Assembly (NCBI GenBank): GCA_034002745.1 | Contig: JAVEZY010000011.1 | Location: 11,974 to 75,973 of the forward strand | Direction: 5' to 3' | Source: JAITWN01 sp034002745 | GTDB taxonomy: Bacteria; Pseudomonadota; Gammaproteobacteria; SZUA-140 | Length of the DNA stretch: 64,000 nucleotides | Shown: piece by piece, positions 1-8,695 of the stretch | How positions within the stretch are numbered: the stretch's first letter is position 1 | How the letters are laid out: each line of letters opens with the position of its first letter | Position numbers and translations under genes: made by a program | The notes under the pieces: generated by a model | Databases searched by the model: none | The model's input: the letters and a program-made list of their open reading frames with translations, nothing else | Told to the model about the DNA's origin: nothing

Positions 1-98
1 TTTTGCCAAAGGCAGCAGACCCCAAAGGCAGAATTCCCTTCAAACCATATGTGAATGTCCCGTCGCCACCGGCTTTCCTTCTTGTCACTTGCCAGAGT

Positions 99-118
99 GG
101 GGGCGGTTGCCCGCCCCC
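99..118 (-). terminator. Hairpin downstream of the first TonB receptor gene
   Basis: A perfect 8-bp GC-only stem with a 4-base loop lies 17 bases beyond the stop codon of the first receptor gene. On the minus strand no run of T follows it, so it is at best a weak intrinsic terminator, or an mRNA 3'-end stabiliser. Confidence 0.4.
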
Positions 119-134
119 AGCTGAATTGCTTCCC

Positions 135-2387
135 TCAATACCGCGAACGCAGTTCCACGAACCAGAAGCGGCCCGGGCTGAGATAGAACTGGCGGTACTC
201 CTCGTCGAACACGTTGTTGATGCCGAGCGAGGCGCTGTGGTTCTCCGAGAACGCGTAGGTCGCCTTCAGGTCCGTGAGGGAGAAGGCGTCGGTCGATCCG
301 GGCACCTTGGTGACGGTGTCGAGATTGTCCGCGCGGGTGAAGCGCTTGCTCTGACGGTAGTGGTTCATCGAAACCGTCCAGGCATCGTTGCGCCAGTCGA
401 GGCCGAGGTTGTACATGTGTTCCGGCGTGTGGGTGAGCTGCTTTCCGACCAGTTCCGGATTCAGTTCGTTCTTCGTCACCTCGGCGTCGGTCCAGGTGTA
501 GTTTGCCGACCAGGAGAAGCCCAGCGGCAGAGGTCCGCGCAACTCGAGTTCAACACCCTTGATTTCCGCTTCGCCGATGTTGCGCGGCGAGATTTCGGTC
601 GGCGTCGTGTTCGGGATGTTTACCGTCTCGATCAGATCCTTGGCCTTGCTCTGGTAATAGGTGGCGATCGCGTCGATGCCGTTGGCGAAGCTGTGATCGA
701 TGCCGAGCTCCCAGGAGGTCAGGGTCTCCGGTTCGAGGTCCGGGTTGCCGACGAAAGTCTGCCCGGCGATACCGCTGGTCTGGATCAGTTCGAACAGCAT
801 CGGTGCACGGAAGGCGCGGCCGATCGAGGTGCGGTAGGTCGTCGCCGGCGTCGGGCGATAGACCAGCGAGGCTTTGGGGCTGAAGTCGGACGAATCCGTC
901 TCGCCATAGCTGTCGGTGCGGGTCAGGCCCGAGGCATTGTAGAAGTTGGCCTCGCCGCCCTTCATCTTCCACCAGGTCTGGCGGCCGCCGAAGTAGGCGG
1001 TCAGGGCATCGTTGATGAACCAGGCATCCTGCACGAACAGGGCGTAGGTCTGGTCCTTGCCGTGGGCGTCCGAGACCTTCAGTACCCTGGAGGAGGGATC
1101 GGTCCAGTTGCTCAGGTTCCAGCGTTCGTTGCTGAGTTCGCCCCAGGTGCCGGCCCCGCCGAAGGTGAGCACATGACGGTCGAGCAGCGGCAGATCGAAC
1201 TGCGCGTCGGCATGGGTCCGGTTCGAATCGGTGGCCGGCGCGATGCGGCCGTCGCCGCCGACCAGGGTCGCCGGGCTGATCGCCGGAGTGGCGCCGCCCA
1301 CGATGTAGGTTTCGGTCTGCTTGTCGATGTGACCGACGGTGAGCTTGATGCCCAGATTCCGCCATGCCGTGGTCAGCGCCAGGCCGATGTTGTCCTGCTC
1401 GGCCATGCCGCCGCGGGCGAAGACCGCGCCATTGAGCCAGGAGTTCATCGGTACGGTGCTCAGCGTGGAGATGTCATCGATCGTGCCCAGATCGGGATGA
1501 ACCACCGTCTGACGCAGATTGCTGTGCGGCTGGTCGTAGCCGTATTCGGATTCAGAGCGGACCATGGTCAGGTCGAGGCGGGTGCGCTCGGTCGGAGCGT
1601 ACTTGATCGAGAACCCGACGGTATCGTCCTCGAACCAGTTGTTGCCGGTGTCGCCGACCAGGTTGGAGGCGCCGCCGATATTGGTGGTGTAGGGCGTCGC
1701 CCCGCTGACGTCGGCCGGCAGGTTGGCGGCGACGGCATTCGACACGTTGGCGTGGGTGGTAGGGTAGCCGGCGGTGCTGCGCTGGCGATAGTTGAGACCC
1801 AGGGCGAGTGAGGGTGTCGCCTTGATGGCGCCGGAGAAGGCAAGGTCACGGAAGTCCTCGGGCGCCGTGCTTTCCAGTGAGCCGCCGACACCGATCTTCA
1901 GCGTCGCTCCCGAGCGCTCCGGCATGCGGGTGAAGATGCTGACCACGCCGCCCATGGCATTGCCGCCGTACAGGCTGGAGTAGGGCCCGCGCAGCACCTC
2001 GATGCGCTCGACGTTCTCGGTGTCGATCATGGTCCAGTTGACCTGGCCGTTGTTGGCGTCGTTCTGTGGAATGCCGTCGACGAGGATCAGGTTGTCCTTG
2101 GCCTGCGACATGCCGCGGATGGTGATCGCGGGCGTCGTCTCCATGAAGCCCTTGGTGCGGCGGTTCATCACGCCGACCGTGCGGCCGAGCGCCTCGTCGG
2201 CGGTGAAGATGGTCATCTGACGGATCTTCTCCGCATCGATGACGCTGACCGAGGCGGGCGAATCCTTGAGGTCGATCTCTCCGCGTGTGGCCGAGACCAC
2301 CATGGTTTCAAAATCCTCACGCGCCATGGCCTCGCCGCTGCCGATGATGGCAGCGAGTACGGCCAGACAAAGCTTGCGATTCTTCAT
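135..2387 (-). CDS. TonB-dependent outer-membrane receptor
   Basis: A 750-aa outer-membrane receptor for high-affinity uptake of a metal, metal chelate or cofactor, energised by TonB. I start it at the ATG at 2387, which has GGAG 9 bases upstream and opens directly into a signal peptide (residues 1-22, ending GEAMA). A TonB-box-like segment (ETMVVSATR) follows, then a plug domain to about residue 150 with the family motifs DGIPQNDA and LRGPYSSLYGGNAMGGVV. The rest is beta-barrel ending in an aromatic residue, with the usual C-terminal NVFDEEY motif. It lies 169 bases downstream of a second, related receptor. The substrate is not readable from sequence; the zinc-type operon across the divergent region suggests zinc, but cobalamin or siderophores are possible. 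Confidence 0.93.
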   Translation of the reverse strand: MKNRKLCLAVLAAIIGSGEAMAREDFETMVVSATRGEIDLKDSPASVSVIDAEKIRQMTIFTADEALGRTVGVMNRRTKGFMETTPAITIRGMSQAKDNLILVDGIPQNDANNGQVNWTMIDTENVERIEVLRGPYSSLYGGNAMGGVVSIFTRMPERSGATLKIGVGGSLESTAPEDFRDLAFSGAIKATPSLALGLNYRQRSTAGYPTTHANVSNAVAANLPADVSGATPYTTNIGGASNLVGDTGNNWFEDDTVGFSIKYAPTERTRLDLTMVRSESEYGYDQPHSNLRQTVVHPDLGTIDDISTLSTVPMNSWLNGAVFARGGMAEQDNIGLALTTAWRNLGIKLTVGHIDKQTETYIVGGATPAISPATLVGGDGRIAPATDSNRTHADAQFDLPLLDRHVLTFGGAGTWGELSNERWNLSNWTDPSSRVLKVSDAHGKDQTYALFVQDAWFINDALTAYFGGRQTWWKMKGGEANFYNASGLTRTDSYGETDSSDFSPKASLVYRPTPATTYRTSIGRAFRAPMLFELIQTSGIAGQTFVGNPDLEPETLTSWELGIDHSFANGIDAIATYYQSKAKDLIETVNIPNTTPTEISPRNIGEAEIKGVELELRGPLPLGFSWSANYTWTDAEVTKNELNPELVGKQLTHTPEHMYNLGLDWRNDAWTVSMNHYRQSKRFTRADNLDTVTKVPGSTDAFSLTDLKATYAFSENHSASLGINNVFDEEYRQFYLSPGRFWFVELRSRY

Positions 2388-2556
2388 TCTGTTATCTCCG
2401 ATCATCTTGCTGCGCCGACTCTCCCGGCGACTCTTCGTCCGGGTTCCCGGCCCCTGTTGTCCGCCTGCCGGCGGTCCCTCCACTTGCACTGCTGCCGGCC
2501 TGCCCTCGCGAGGATGGCCGGTATTTTTCACACCCAGGCGCCGCCAGCGATGACAG

Positions 2557-5133
2557 CTAGCGTTCCAGTGTCATCCGCAGCAGCCAGGTCCGCCCCGGCG
2601 CGCGATAGAAGTCGTACCACTCTCGATCGAGCAGATTCTCCACGGCCAGCGATAGCCGCAGCGCTTGCGTCGCTTGCCAGCCGAGATCCATATCGACCAG
2701 GGTCGGCGAGTCATAGCTGCCGAATACCCCGCTCACCACATCGGTGTTGGCGTCGGTGTTGTAGCGCTCGTCCGCATAGCGGATCTCGCCGCCGGCGGTG
2801 AAGCGCTGGTGCGTCCAGCGGACACCGAGATTGGCGAGGCGCTTTGGAAACTGCACGATCTGCTTGCCCTCGATCAGCGAGGAATCGGGTGCGAGTCGGA
2901 ATTCGTCGATCACCGCATCCGTCCATGTGTAGTTCGCGTGCCACTCGATGCTCTCGCCGAAACGGCCATGCAGGCCGAGTTCGACGCCACGACTGCTGGC
3001 GCGGGCCGCGTTGTGGAAGCTCGATACCGGGGAAACATCGACTACCGTAAGGCGATAGATGAAATCCTTCATCTCGTTGTGGAACCAGGTCGCTGAAAAA
3101 CCGATGCCGCCCGGCAGCTGGTGATCCACGCCGATTTCCCAGGAGCGTGAGGTTTCCGGCGCGAGCAGCGGATTGGAGCGGAACTCGGTTCCACTGAAGG
3201 GCGAGAACCAGCTGCGGTAAAGCTCGAAGACCGTGGGGCCACGGAAGGCATGGCCGACGGCGGCACGATAGCTGGTCTGCTCGCCGGCCCGGTAGATCGC
3301 GGACAGGCGCGGACTCAGGCGGCCGATGGCGCGACTGGGATAGGACAGCTCGAGATCGTTGAATCCGCCCTCGGCGTCGGCAACGGTGGCATAGGAGTAG
3401 GCGCTGCCATCCCGCGTCCGCCACCAGTCGTGACGCAGACCGGCGTAGACCGTGAAGCGCGCCGACGCATCCCAGCGATCCTGCACGAAGAGCGCGGTGC
3501 TGGTGATGCGCCCGTCGGCGCGGCTTCTGATCTCGCCCTGGCTGCCGGTGTCGCGCCAGTCGCGCAGCGCCGTTTCCTGATTGTTGGCCCTCCCGTCCTG
3601 CCAGGTAGCGCCGACGGTGAGGGTATGGTGGGCGCCGAGCGCGACGGCGAACTGGTAATCGACATGCATGTGACTGGCCTCGGCCTCGCTCAACAGGCCG
3701 CGCCCGCCCGCGCGCGTGGCGGCCGGATACAGCGCTTCCGTGCCGGGCCGCGGCCGCAGGTCGGGGCTGACGAACCAGTTGCGTCCGCCATCCACATGAC
3801 CGAGGAGCAGCCGGCCGTGCATGCCGCCGAGCTGATGGCGCCAGCCGAAGCGCCAGATGTCCTGGCTCGTGCCGCCCGGGCCGCCGGCGAGGAAGGTGGA
3901 CTCGGCGAGTGCGGCGCTGATGGCGCCCGACGGCGTTTCACCCGGCGCGAAGGCGAATACCGGCCCACCGGCGGCGTCCCGCAGGCGGCTATGCGGATCC
4001 CCATAGGTGTATCGATTGCGCGTGCGGGTGTGGTGCAGATCAAACCCGTGCCGGGGCGAGGCCACGAAGCTGACTTTGAGCGACAGGGTGTCGTCGCTGT
4101 AGCCGTTGTCGCCGGCGTCGCCGATGATGCTCACCGGCGCTCCGCTGTTGCTGCGGCTGTCGACCGCGCCGGTGATGCCGGCGGGGATGTCCACCTCGGT
4201 TGGCTCGCCACCTTCCTGGCGCCAGGGACGGACGATGTACCAGCTGGGATAGCCGCCGGTAGAGCGGTGGCGATAGCCGGCGCTCAGTCCCCAAGCGGGC
4301 GCGGGCTTCAGCCGCGCATGGAAGGACAGATCCGTGTAATCGGCAGGCGCTTCTCCCCGGTTCCAGGCGTCTCCGTAGCCCGCGTGCAGCGTCGCGCCGG
4401 AGGATTCGACCGGGGCGGTGATCACATTGACCACGCCCGACATGGCGTTGCCGCCGTAGAGGCTGGAAAACGGTCCGCGTACGATCTCCACGCGCTCCAC
4501 CGTGTCCATGTCGAGGGCGGGGAAGTTGACTTCGGCGGTGTAGGGGTCGTTGAGCGGGAGGCCGTCGATCATGATCAGGGTGCGGCGCTGTCCCGGAAAG
4601 CCGCGGAAGGACAGTGCCGAATTGGTGTCCATCAGGCCGCGGCTGCGCCGGGCGAAAGCGCCTGGTGTCGATCGCACCGCCTGGTCGAGCGTGGTCGCAT
4701 GACCGTTCCGCAGCGCCTGCCGGTCGATCACGCTCACCGCGGCGGGAGCGTCGCGCAGGCTGATGGACTCCCGCGTGGCGGTGACGAGCAGGCCGGGAAG
4801 GCGGAAGCTGCCGGGCTCCTGCTCCTGCTTCGGCATCGCGGATGCGCGAACGGCGAAGGCATCCGGTCCGACCGCGATGCCTTCGAGCCCGGTTCCACTG
4901 AGCAGCAGCTCGAGCGCGTCCCCGGGAAGGTGGCGCCCGCTGACGCCTCCCGTGGTCCGTTCCCCGATTGAGGTACTGTCATACAACAAGTCCACTCCCG
5001 CCTGGACGATGAAACGTTCGAGCGCCGCGGCGAGTGCCTGCGGCGGTATATCGAAGTCCCTTTCTCGTTCCGCAGCCTGGACATCCGCCAGCGTGGCGAC
5101 GAGCAGCAGCGCCGTTAGTCCCCGAAAACGCAT
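2557..5133 (-). CDS. TonB-dependent receptor with N-terminal STN signalling domain
   Basis: An outer-membrane TonB-dependent transducer of about 858 aa. After a signal peptide (about residues 1-21) comes a secretin/TonB short N-terminal (STN) domain at about residues 28-85, the part that in FecA-type receptors contacts a FecR anti-sigma factor. Then follow a TonB box (LLVTATRES), a plug (MIDGLPLNDPY, VRGPFSSLYGGNAMSGVV) and a barrel ending RMTLER. The C-terminal stretch NLLDREWYDFYRAPGR closely resembles that of the neighbouring receptor, so the two are probably paralogues. The start is either the ATG at 5133 or an in-frame GTG at 5151; both give a signal peptide and neither has a strong ribosome site. 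The FecI/FecR pair at 8.7-10.2 kb is the obvious regulatory partner, although a 3.5-kb operon lies between them. Confidence 0.92.
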   Translation of the reverse strand: MRFRGLTALLLVATLADVQAAERERDFDIPPQALAAALERFIVQAGVDLLYDSTSIGERTTGGVSGRHLPGDALELLLSGTGLEGIAVGPDAFAVRASAMPKQEQEPGSFRLPGLLVTATRESISLRDAPAAVSVIDRQALRNGHATTLDQAVRSTPGAFARRSRGLMDTNSALSFRGFPGQRRTLIMIDGLPLNDPYTAEVNFPALDMDTVERVEIVRGPFSSLYGGNAMSGVVNVITAPVESSGATLHAGYGDAWNRGEAPADYTDLSFHARLKPAPAWGLSAGYRHRSTGGYPSWYIVRPWRQEGGEPTEVDIPAGITGAVDSRSNSGAPVSIIGDAGDNGYSDDTLSLKVSFVASPRHGFDLHHTRTRNRYTYGDPHSRLRDAAGGPVFAFAPGETPSGAISAALAESTFLAGGPGGTSQDIWRFGWRHQLGGMHGRLLLGHVDGGRNWFVSPDLRPRPGTEALYPAATRAGGRGLLSEAEASHMHVDYQFAVALGAHHTLTVGATWQDGRANNQETALRDWRDTGSQGEIRSRADGRITSTALFVQDRWDASARFTVYAGLRHDWWRTRDGSAYSYATVADAEGGFNDLELSYPSRAIGRLSPRLSAIYRAGEQTSYRAAVGHAFRGPTVFELYRSWFSPFSGTEFRSNPLLAPETSRSWEIGVDHQLPGGIGFSATWFHNEMKDFIYRLTVVDVSPVSSFHNAARASSRGVELGLHGRFGESIEWHANYTWTDAVIDEFRLAPDSSLIEGKQIVQFPKRLANLGVRWTHQRFTAGGEIRYADERYNTDANTDVVSGVFGSYDSPTLVDMDLGWQATQALRLSLAVENLLDREWYDFYRAPGRTWLLRMTLER

Positions 5134-5189
5134 TCCTGTTCTCACAATCACGGCATCTTCGCCGCTCAGAGTATGACGTTCTAGCGTTT

Positions 5190-5252
5190 GGTAAGAGGAC
5201 AGGTCGGTGGGAATTTTTTTTGTCCCACTTTGCGGCTCCCGAACGTCTTACC
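5190..5252. promoter_or_regulatory. Nested inverted repeat in the divergent receptor/zinc-operon spacer
   Basis: An outer 7-base arm pair (GGTAAGA at 5190-5196 and TCTTACC at 5246-5252) encloses an inner 6-base pair (GTGGGA at 5207-5212 and TCCCAC at 5223-5228) around a T-run loop. It lies in the spacer between the divergent STN receptor and zinc-type operon, 57 bases upstream of the receptor ATG. It may be an operator or a structured leader; no known consensus (Fur, Zur) was recognised. Confidence 0.35.
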
Positions 5253-5358
5253 TGGTAACAGCCATCCTCGACGCGGCGGAGAGAGACATTTCCACCACCT
5301 GCGGTGACAGGCAGCAGCCCCGGGCAGGAACTGTGTCCGTGACCTCCATTAAGAAAAA

Positions 5359-5685
5359 ATGGTTCCAATAAACAAAAGCTTGAGAACGGTTTGCAATGCG
5401 TCGTCGCGCACCGGTCGGCGGCTCGCCGCCGTGCTGGCTGCCGCGCTGCTGCTTGCGGTCTGGGCAGAAGCCGGGCACATGGCCGACGTGGCCGCGCACG
5501 AGGGCGGCTCGGTCTGCGAGGTGTGTCTTTTCGCGAGCGCCTCCGGCCATGGTGTGGCGCCGACCCTGGCTTCCGTGCCGGCCTTCGGCTTGCCCGTCTC
5601 GCTGGCGGTCGAGGATGCCGCGCTCGCTCCTTCCTTTCTGCTGCGCCGGGTCCAGAGTCCGCGCGCCCCGCCTTACTTCTCCTGA
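5359..5685 (+). CDS. Small secreted Cys-pair protein, DUF2946-like
   Basis: A 108-aa protein with an N-terminal export signal (about residues 20-40, a long Ala/Leu run) followed by a short acidic, His- and Cys-bearing stretch with a CEVC pair and nearby histidines (GHG), then a low-complexity tail. Small proteins of this build (the DUF2946 type) often sit beside TonB receptors and metal transporters and are thought to bind or sense metal in the periplasm; that assignment is by resemblance only. It is the first gene of the plus-strand operon, 67 bases ahead of the outer-membrane protein. No strong ribosome site precedes the ATG, so the start could be the internal ATG-free region further in; function unknown. 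Confidence 0.55.
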   Translation: MVPINKSLRTVCNASSRTGRRLAAVLAAALLLAVWAEAGHMADVAAHEGGSVCEVCLFASASGHGVAPTLASVPAFGLPVSLAVEDAALAPSFLLRRVQSPRAPPYFS

Positions 5686-5752
5686 AGCACCACGCTAGCT
5701 AGCGCAGCGGCCGCCGGCCGCCTGCGTACGACTGATTTTCAGGAGATGAACC

Positions 5753-6973
5753 ATGAATCGCATTGCGCTGATGGGCGCCTGCGTCTGCCTGGCGTCGACC
5801 GCCGTGGCCGCAGGTAATGAATTCAACCCCGATATCTCGCTGATCCTGCAGGGCCGCTATGTGCATGCGGACGCCGAGGCGGGCGGTTTTCCCGTCGGCT
5901 TCTTTCCCGCCTCCGGCGGTCACGAGGAGGACGACGGCCACGAGCACGGCGCGGCCGGACGCGGCTTTTCGCTCGATCACAGCGAGCTGATCCTGTCGGC
6001 GAACATCGATCACAGCCTCTTCGGCCTCGCCACGCTGGCGATCGAGGACGATGCGGTGGAGGTCGAAGAGGCCTGGTTCCAGACCACCGGTCTCGGCTAC
6101 GGCCTGAGCCTCAAGGGGGGCCGGTTCCTGTCGCAGATCGGCTATATCAATGAGCAGCACGCCCATGCCTGGGATTTCGCCGACCAGAGCTTCGTCTATC
6201 GCGCCATGTTCGGCGGGCGGCTGCTGCACGACGGCGTGCAGGCGCGCTGGCTGGCGCCGACGCCGATGTTCCTCGAACTCGGGTTCGAGGCCGCGCGCGG
6301 GCAGTTCTTCCCCGGATCCGATGAAGACGGGGACCGCAGCGGCGCGGGAACGCGGGCGGCCTTCGTGCATCTCGGTGATGATCTGGGCAGCTCGAACAGC
6401 TGGCGCGCCGGGCTTTCCTGGATCGAATCTTCCCCGCGCGATCGTCATGCGCATGTCCACGATGCCGCGGATGTGGAAACCGAAGTCGCTTTCAGCGGTG
6501 AATCACGCATCTGGGTGGCGGACCTGGTGTGGAAGTGGGCGCCCGGCGGAAACATGCGCCACCGCTACCTGAAGCTGCAGGCCGAGTACATGCATCGCCG
6601 GGAGCGTGGCGAACTCGCCTGCGAGGATAATCTCGCTGACGGCGGTCTCTGCGACGAGGCCAGCGAGGACTGGCGCTCATCGCAGTCCGGTTTCTATGCC
6701 CAGGCGGTCTACCAGTTCATGCCGCGCTGGCGCGTCGGCTATCGCTATGACCGGATGAATCCGGGCTCGCTGTCCGCGGATGCGGTCATCGCGGCCTGGC
6801 TGCATGCGGATCACGATCCGGAGCGGCACACGCTCATGCTTGATTTCTCGCCCAGCGAATTCTCGCGCCTGCGCTTCCAGCTTGCGCGCGATGCCGCCAC
6901 CGAGGAGCGGGAAACGATCGCGACGCTGCAGTACATCATGAGCCTCGGCGCGCATGGCGCCCACAAGTTCTAG
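5753..6973 (+). CDS. Zinc-operon-associated outer-membrane protein
   Basis: A 406-aa protein starting at an ATG with AGGAG 6 bases upstream. Residues 1-18 are a signal peptide. The rest alternates aromatic and polar residues in the manner of an outer-membrane barrel and ends in HKF, a phenylalanine terminus typical of BAM substrates. Near residues 55-70 lies a His/Asp/Glu cluster (HEEDDGHEHG) and near 230 another His-rich spot (HAHVHD), both plausible metal-binding loops. It sits 10 bases ahead of a ZnuA-like gene in one operon. Proteins of this type accompany zinc-uptake genes in many proteobacteria, so a role in moving zinc across the outer membrane is inferred, not shown. Confidence 0.8.
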   Translation: MNRIALMGACVCLASTAVAAGNEFNPDISLILQGRYVHADAEAGGFPVGFFPASGGHEEDDGHEHGAAGRGFSLDHSELILSANIDHSLFGLATLAIEDDAVEVEEAWFQTTGLGYGLSLKGGRFLSQIGYINEQHAHAWDFADQSFVYRAMFGGRLLHDGVQARWLAPTPMFLELGFEAARGQFFPGSDEDGDRSGAGTRAAFVHLGDDLGSSNSWRAGLSWIESSPRDRHAHVHDAADVETEVAFSGESRIWVADLVWKWAPGGNMRHRYLKLQAEYMHRRERGELACEDNLADGGLCDEASEDWRSSQSGFYAQAVYQFMPRWRVGYRYDRMNPGSLSADAVIAAWLHADHDPERHTLMLDFSPSEFSRLRFQLARDAATEERETIATLQYIMSLGAHGAHKF

Positions 6974-6983
6974 GAGGCATCCC

Positions 6984-7910
6984 ATGTGGAAGAAATGGTC
7001 CATCGATCGTCTCGCCGCCCTGATGTGGGTCGTTGCGGCGCTCGGCATGACGGCATCGCCTGCCCAGGCCGACATCCGGGTCCTTGCCTGTGAACCGGAG
7101 TGGGGCGCGCTGGCGCGTGAGATTGCCGGAGATCTGGCGACGGTCACCGTCGCCACCACGGCGCATCAGGATCCACACCGCGTCGAAGCCCGTCCGTCGC
7201 TGATCGCGGCGGCGCGCCAGGCGGATCTGCTGGTATGCACCGGTGCCGAACTCGAGATCGGCTGGCTCCCGTTGCTGCAGCGCGAGTCGGGCAATCCGCG
7301 GATCAGGCCTGGGCAAGCCGGCCATTTCGAGGCCGCGGCTCAGGTGGGTCTGCTCGAGGTGCCGGTGACGCTCGACCGCTCGCAGGGAGATATCCATGCG
7401 GCCGGCAATCCGCACCTGCACCTCGATCCCAGGCGTCTGCTGCCGGTCGCAGCGGCGCTGGCGGGCCGTTTCGCCGGGCTCGATCCGGCGAATGCCGGGC
7501 GCTACCGCGACAACGAGCGCCGGTTCGCACGCGACTGGGAGGCGCGCATCGCCGACTGGGAGCAGCGCGCGGCGCCGCTGCGTGGAATGCCCGTGGCGGT
7601 GCATCATCGTCATTGGGCATATCTGATCGACTGGCTGGGCATGGAAGATGTGGTGGATCTGGAGCCGAAGCCCGGGGTCGACCCTTCGGCCGCGCATCTC
7701 GCCCAGGTGCTCGACCGGCTGAAGCATCGTCCGGTGCGCGCGGTGCTCTATGCCAGCCATCAGTCGGCGCGGCCGGCACGCTGGATTTCGCAGCGTGCGG
7801 ACATCCCGGCGATCGAGCTGCCGTTCACCGTTGGCGGACCGCGCGCCGATTCACTGCCCATGCTCTACGACACCCTGATCGAGCGTCTGCTCGCGGCATC
7901 CCGGCCATGA
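6984..7910 (+). CDS. ZnuA-like metal ABC transporter substrate-binding protein
   Basis: A 308-aa periplasmic metal-binding lipid-free receptor of the cluster 9 (ZnuA/TroA) family. AGGAGG lies 6 bases before the ATG and a signal peptide ends near residue 29 (PAQA). Candidate metal ligands are the histidines of AHQDPH (about residue 65), GNPHLHLDP (about 145) and VHHRHW (about 205), and a late acidic residue, matching the His-His-His-Asp/Glu pattern of zinc receptors. The long His-rich loop of E. coli ZnuA is absent. It overlaps the permease gene by four bases (ATGA), so the two are translationally coupled. Zinc is the likeliest substrate, manganese possible. Confidence 0.88.
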   Translation: MWKKWSIDRLAALMWVVAALGMTASPAQADIRVLACEPEWGALAREIAGDLATVTVATTAHQDPHRVEARPSLIAAARQADLLVCTGAELEIGWLPLLQRESGNPRIRPGQAGHFEAAAQVGLLEVPVTLDRSQGDIHAAGNPHLHLDPRRLLPVAAALAGRFAGLDPANAGRYRDNERRFARDWEARIADWEQRAAPLRGMPVAVHHRHWAYLIDWLGMEDVVDLEPKPGVDPSAAHLAQVLDRLKHRPVRAVLYASHQSARPARWISQRADIPAIELPFTVGGPRADSLPMLYDTLIERLLAASRP

Positions 7911-8695
7911 CCGAATACGGACTGGATGTCATCGCAACCGCCCTCGCGGCGGGTCTGCTGGTGCTGAGTACCCATGTTCCGCTCGGCCGGCGCGTGCTGG
8001 CACGCGGCATCATTTTCATTGATATCGCGGTGGCCCAGTTTGCATCGCTCGGGGTGGTGGTGGCGCATCTCGCGCATTGGGAGGAGATGTGGCAGGTGCA
8101 GATCGTGGCGTTCACCGCGGCAATCGGGGGCGCGGCCCTGCTCAATCTCAGCGAGCGGCTGTGGCCGCAGGTGCAGGAAGCGGTGATCGGCAGCAGCTTC
8201 GTGGTGGTCGCCTCGTTGTCGATGGTGCTGCTGGCGCAGGATCCTCATGGCGGCGAGTACCTGCGGGAGCTGCTGATCGGGCAGATCCTGTGGTCGAGCT
8301 GGTCCGGGCTGATGCCTCTGGCACTGATGAGCATCCTGGTGCTCGCCGCCTGGTATGGCGGAGCGTGTCGCTCGGCCAGTGGTTTCTATCTGCTGTTTGC
8401 CGTGGCGGTCACGGTTTCCGTGCAGATCGTCGGCGTCTATCTGGTGTTCGCCAGCCTGATCCTGCCGGCCCTCGCTGCGAACCGGCTGGGTGCACGCAGT
8501 GGTCTGGCGACTGCCTATGCAGTCGGCGCAACGGGCTATGGCGCGGGGCTGCTGCTGTCACTGCGCTACGATCTGCCTGCGGGCGCCATCATCGTCTGTA
8601 CGCTGTGCCTCGCATGCTTCGCGAGCCTGCTGCTGACGACGGTCCTGCGGCGAGCGGGGGAGGTGCAGCCGGCGGCGGCCGAAGCCGAGCGCTGA
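7907..8695 (+). CDS. ZnuB-like metal ABC transporter permease
   Basis: A 262-aa inner-membrane permease of the ABC-3 family with about eight hydrophobic segments. The conserved family features are visible: the early GIIFIDIAVAQFASLG segment and the late LVFASLILPALAA segment. The ATG overlaps the stop of the binding-protein gene. The expected third partner, a ZnuC-type ATPase, is not in this operon or elsewhere in the window, so the transporter must borrow an ATPase encoded elsewhere. The gene ends exactly one base before the stop codon of the convergent anti-sigma gene, leaving no intergenic terminator. Confidence 0.88.
   Translation: MTEYGLDVIATALAAGLLVLSTHVPLGRRVLARGIIFIDIAVAQFASLGVVVAHLAHWEEMWQVQIVAFTAAIGGAALLNLSERLWPQVQEAVIGSSFVVVASLSMVLLAQDPHGGEYLRELLIGQILWSSWSGLMPLALMSILVLAAWYGGACRSASGFYLLFAVAVTVSVQIVGVYLVFASLILPALAANRLGARSGLATAYAVGATGYGAGLLLSLRYDLPAGAIIVCTLCLACFASLLLTTVLRRAGEVQPAAAEAER

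Noticed and set aside
3..1811. A 602-codon open frame antisense to the first TonB receptor.
   Set aside because: High-GC shadow: compositionally biased, no family resemblance, no ribosome site, and the opposite strand has an unmistakable receptor.
5134..5358. Possible cobalamin riboswitch ahead of the STN TonB receptor (GGCTGCTGCC and GGTGGTGGAAATG on the minus strand).
   Set aside because: The segments occur in the wrong order compared with the cobalamin aptamer and the CCCCGC-type core and B12 box are missing.
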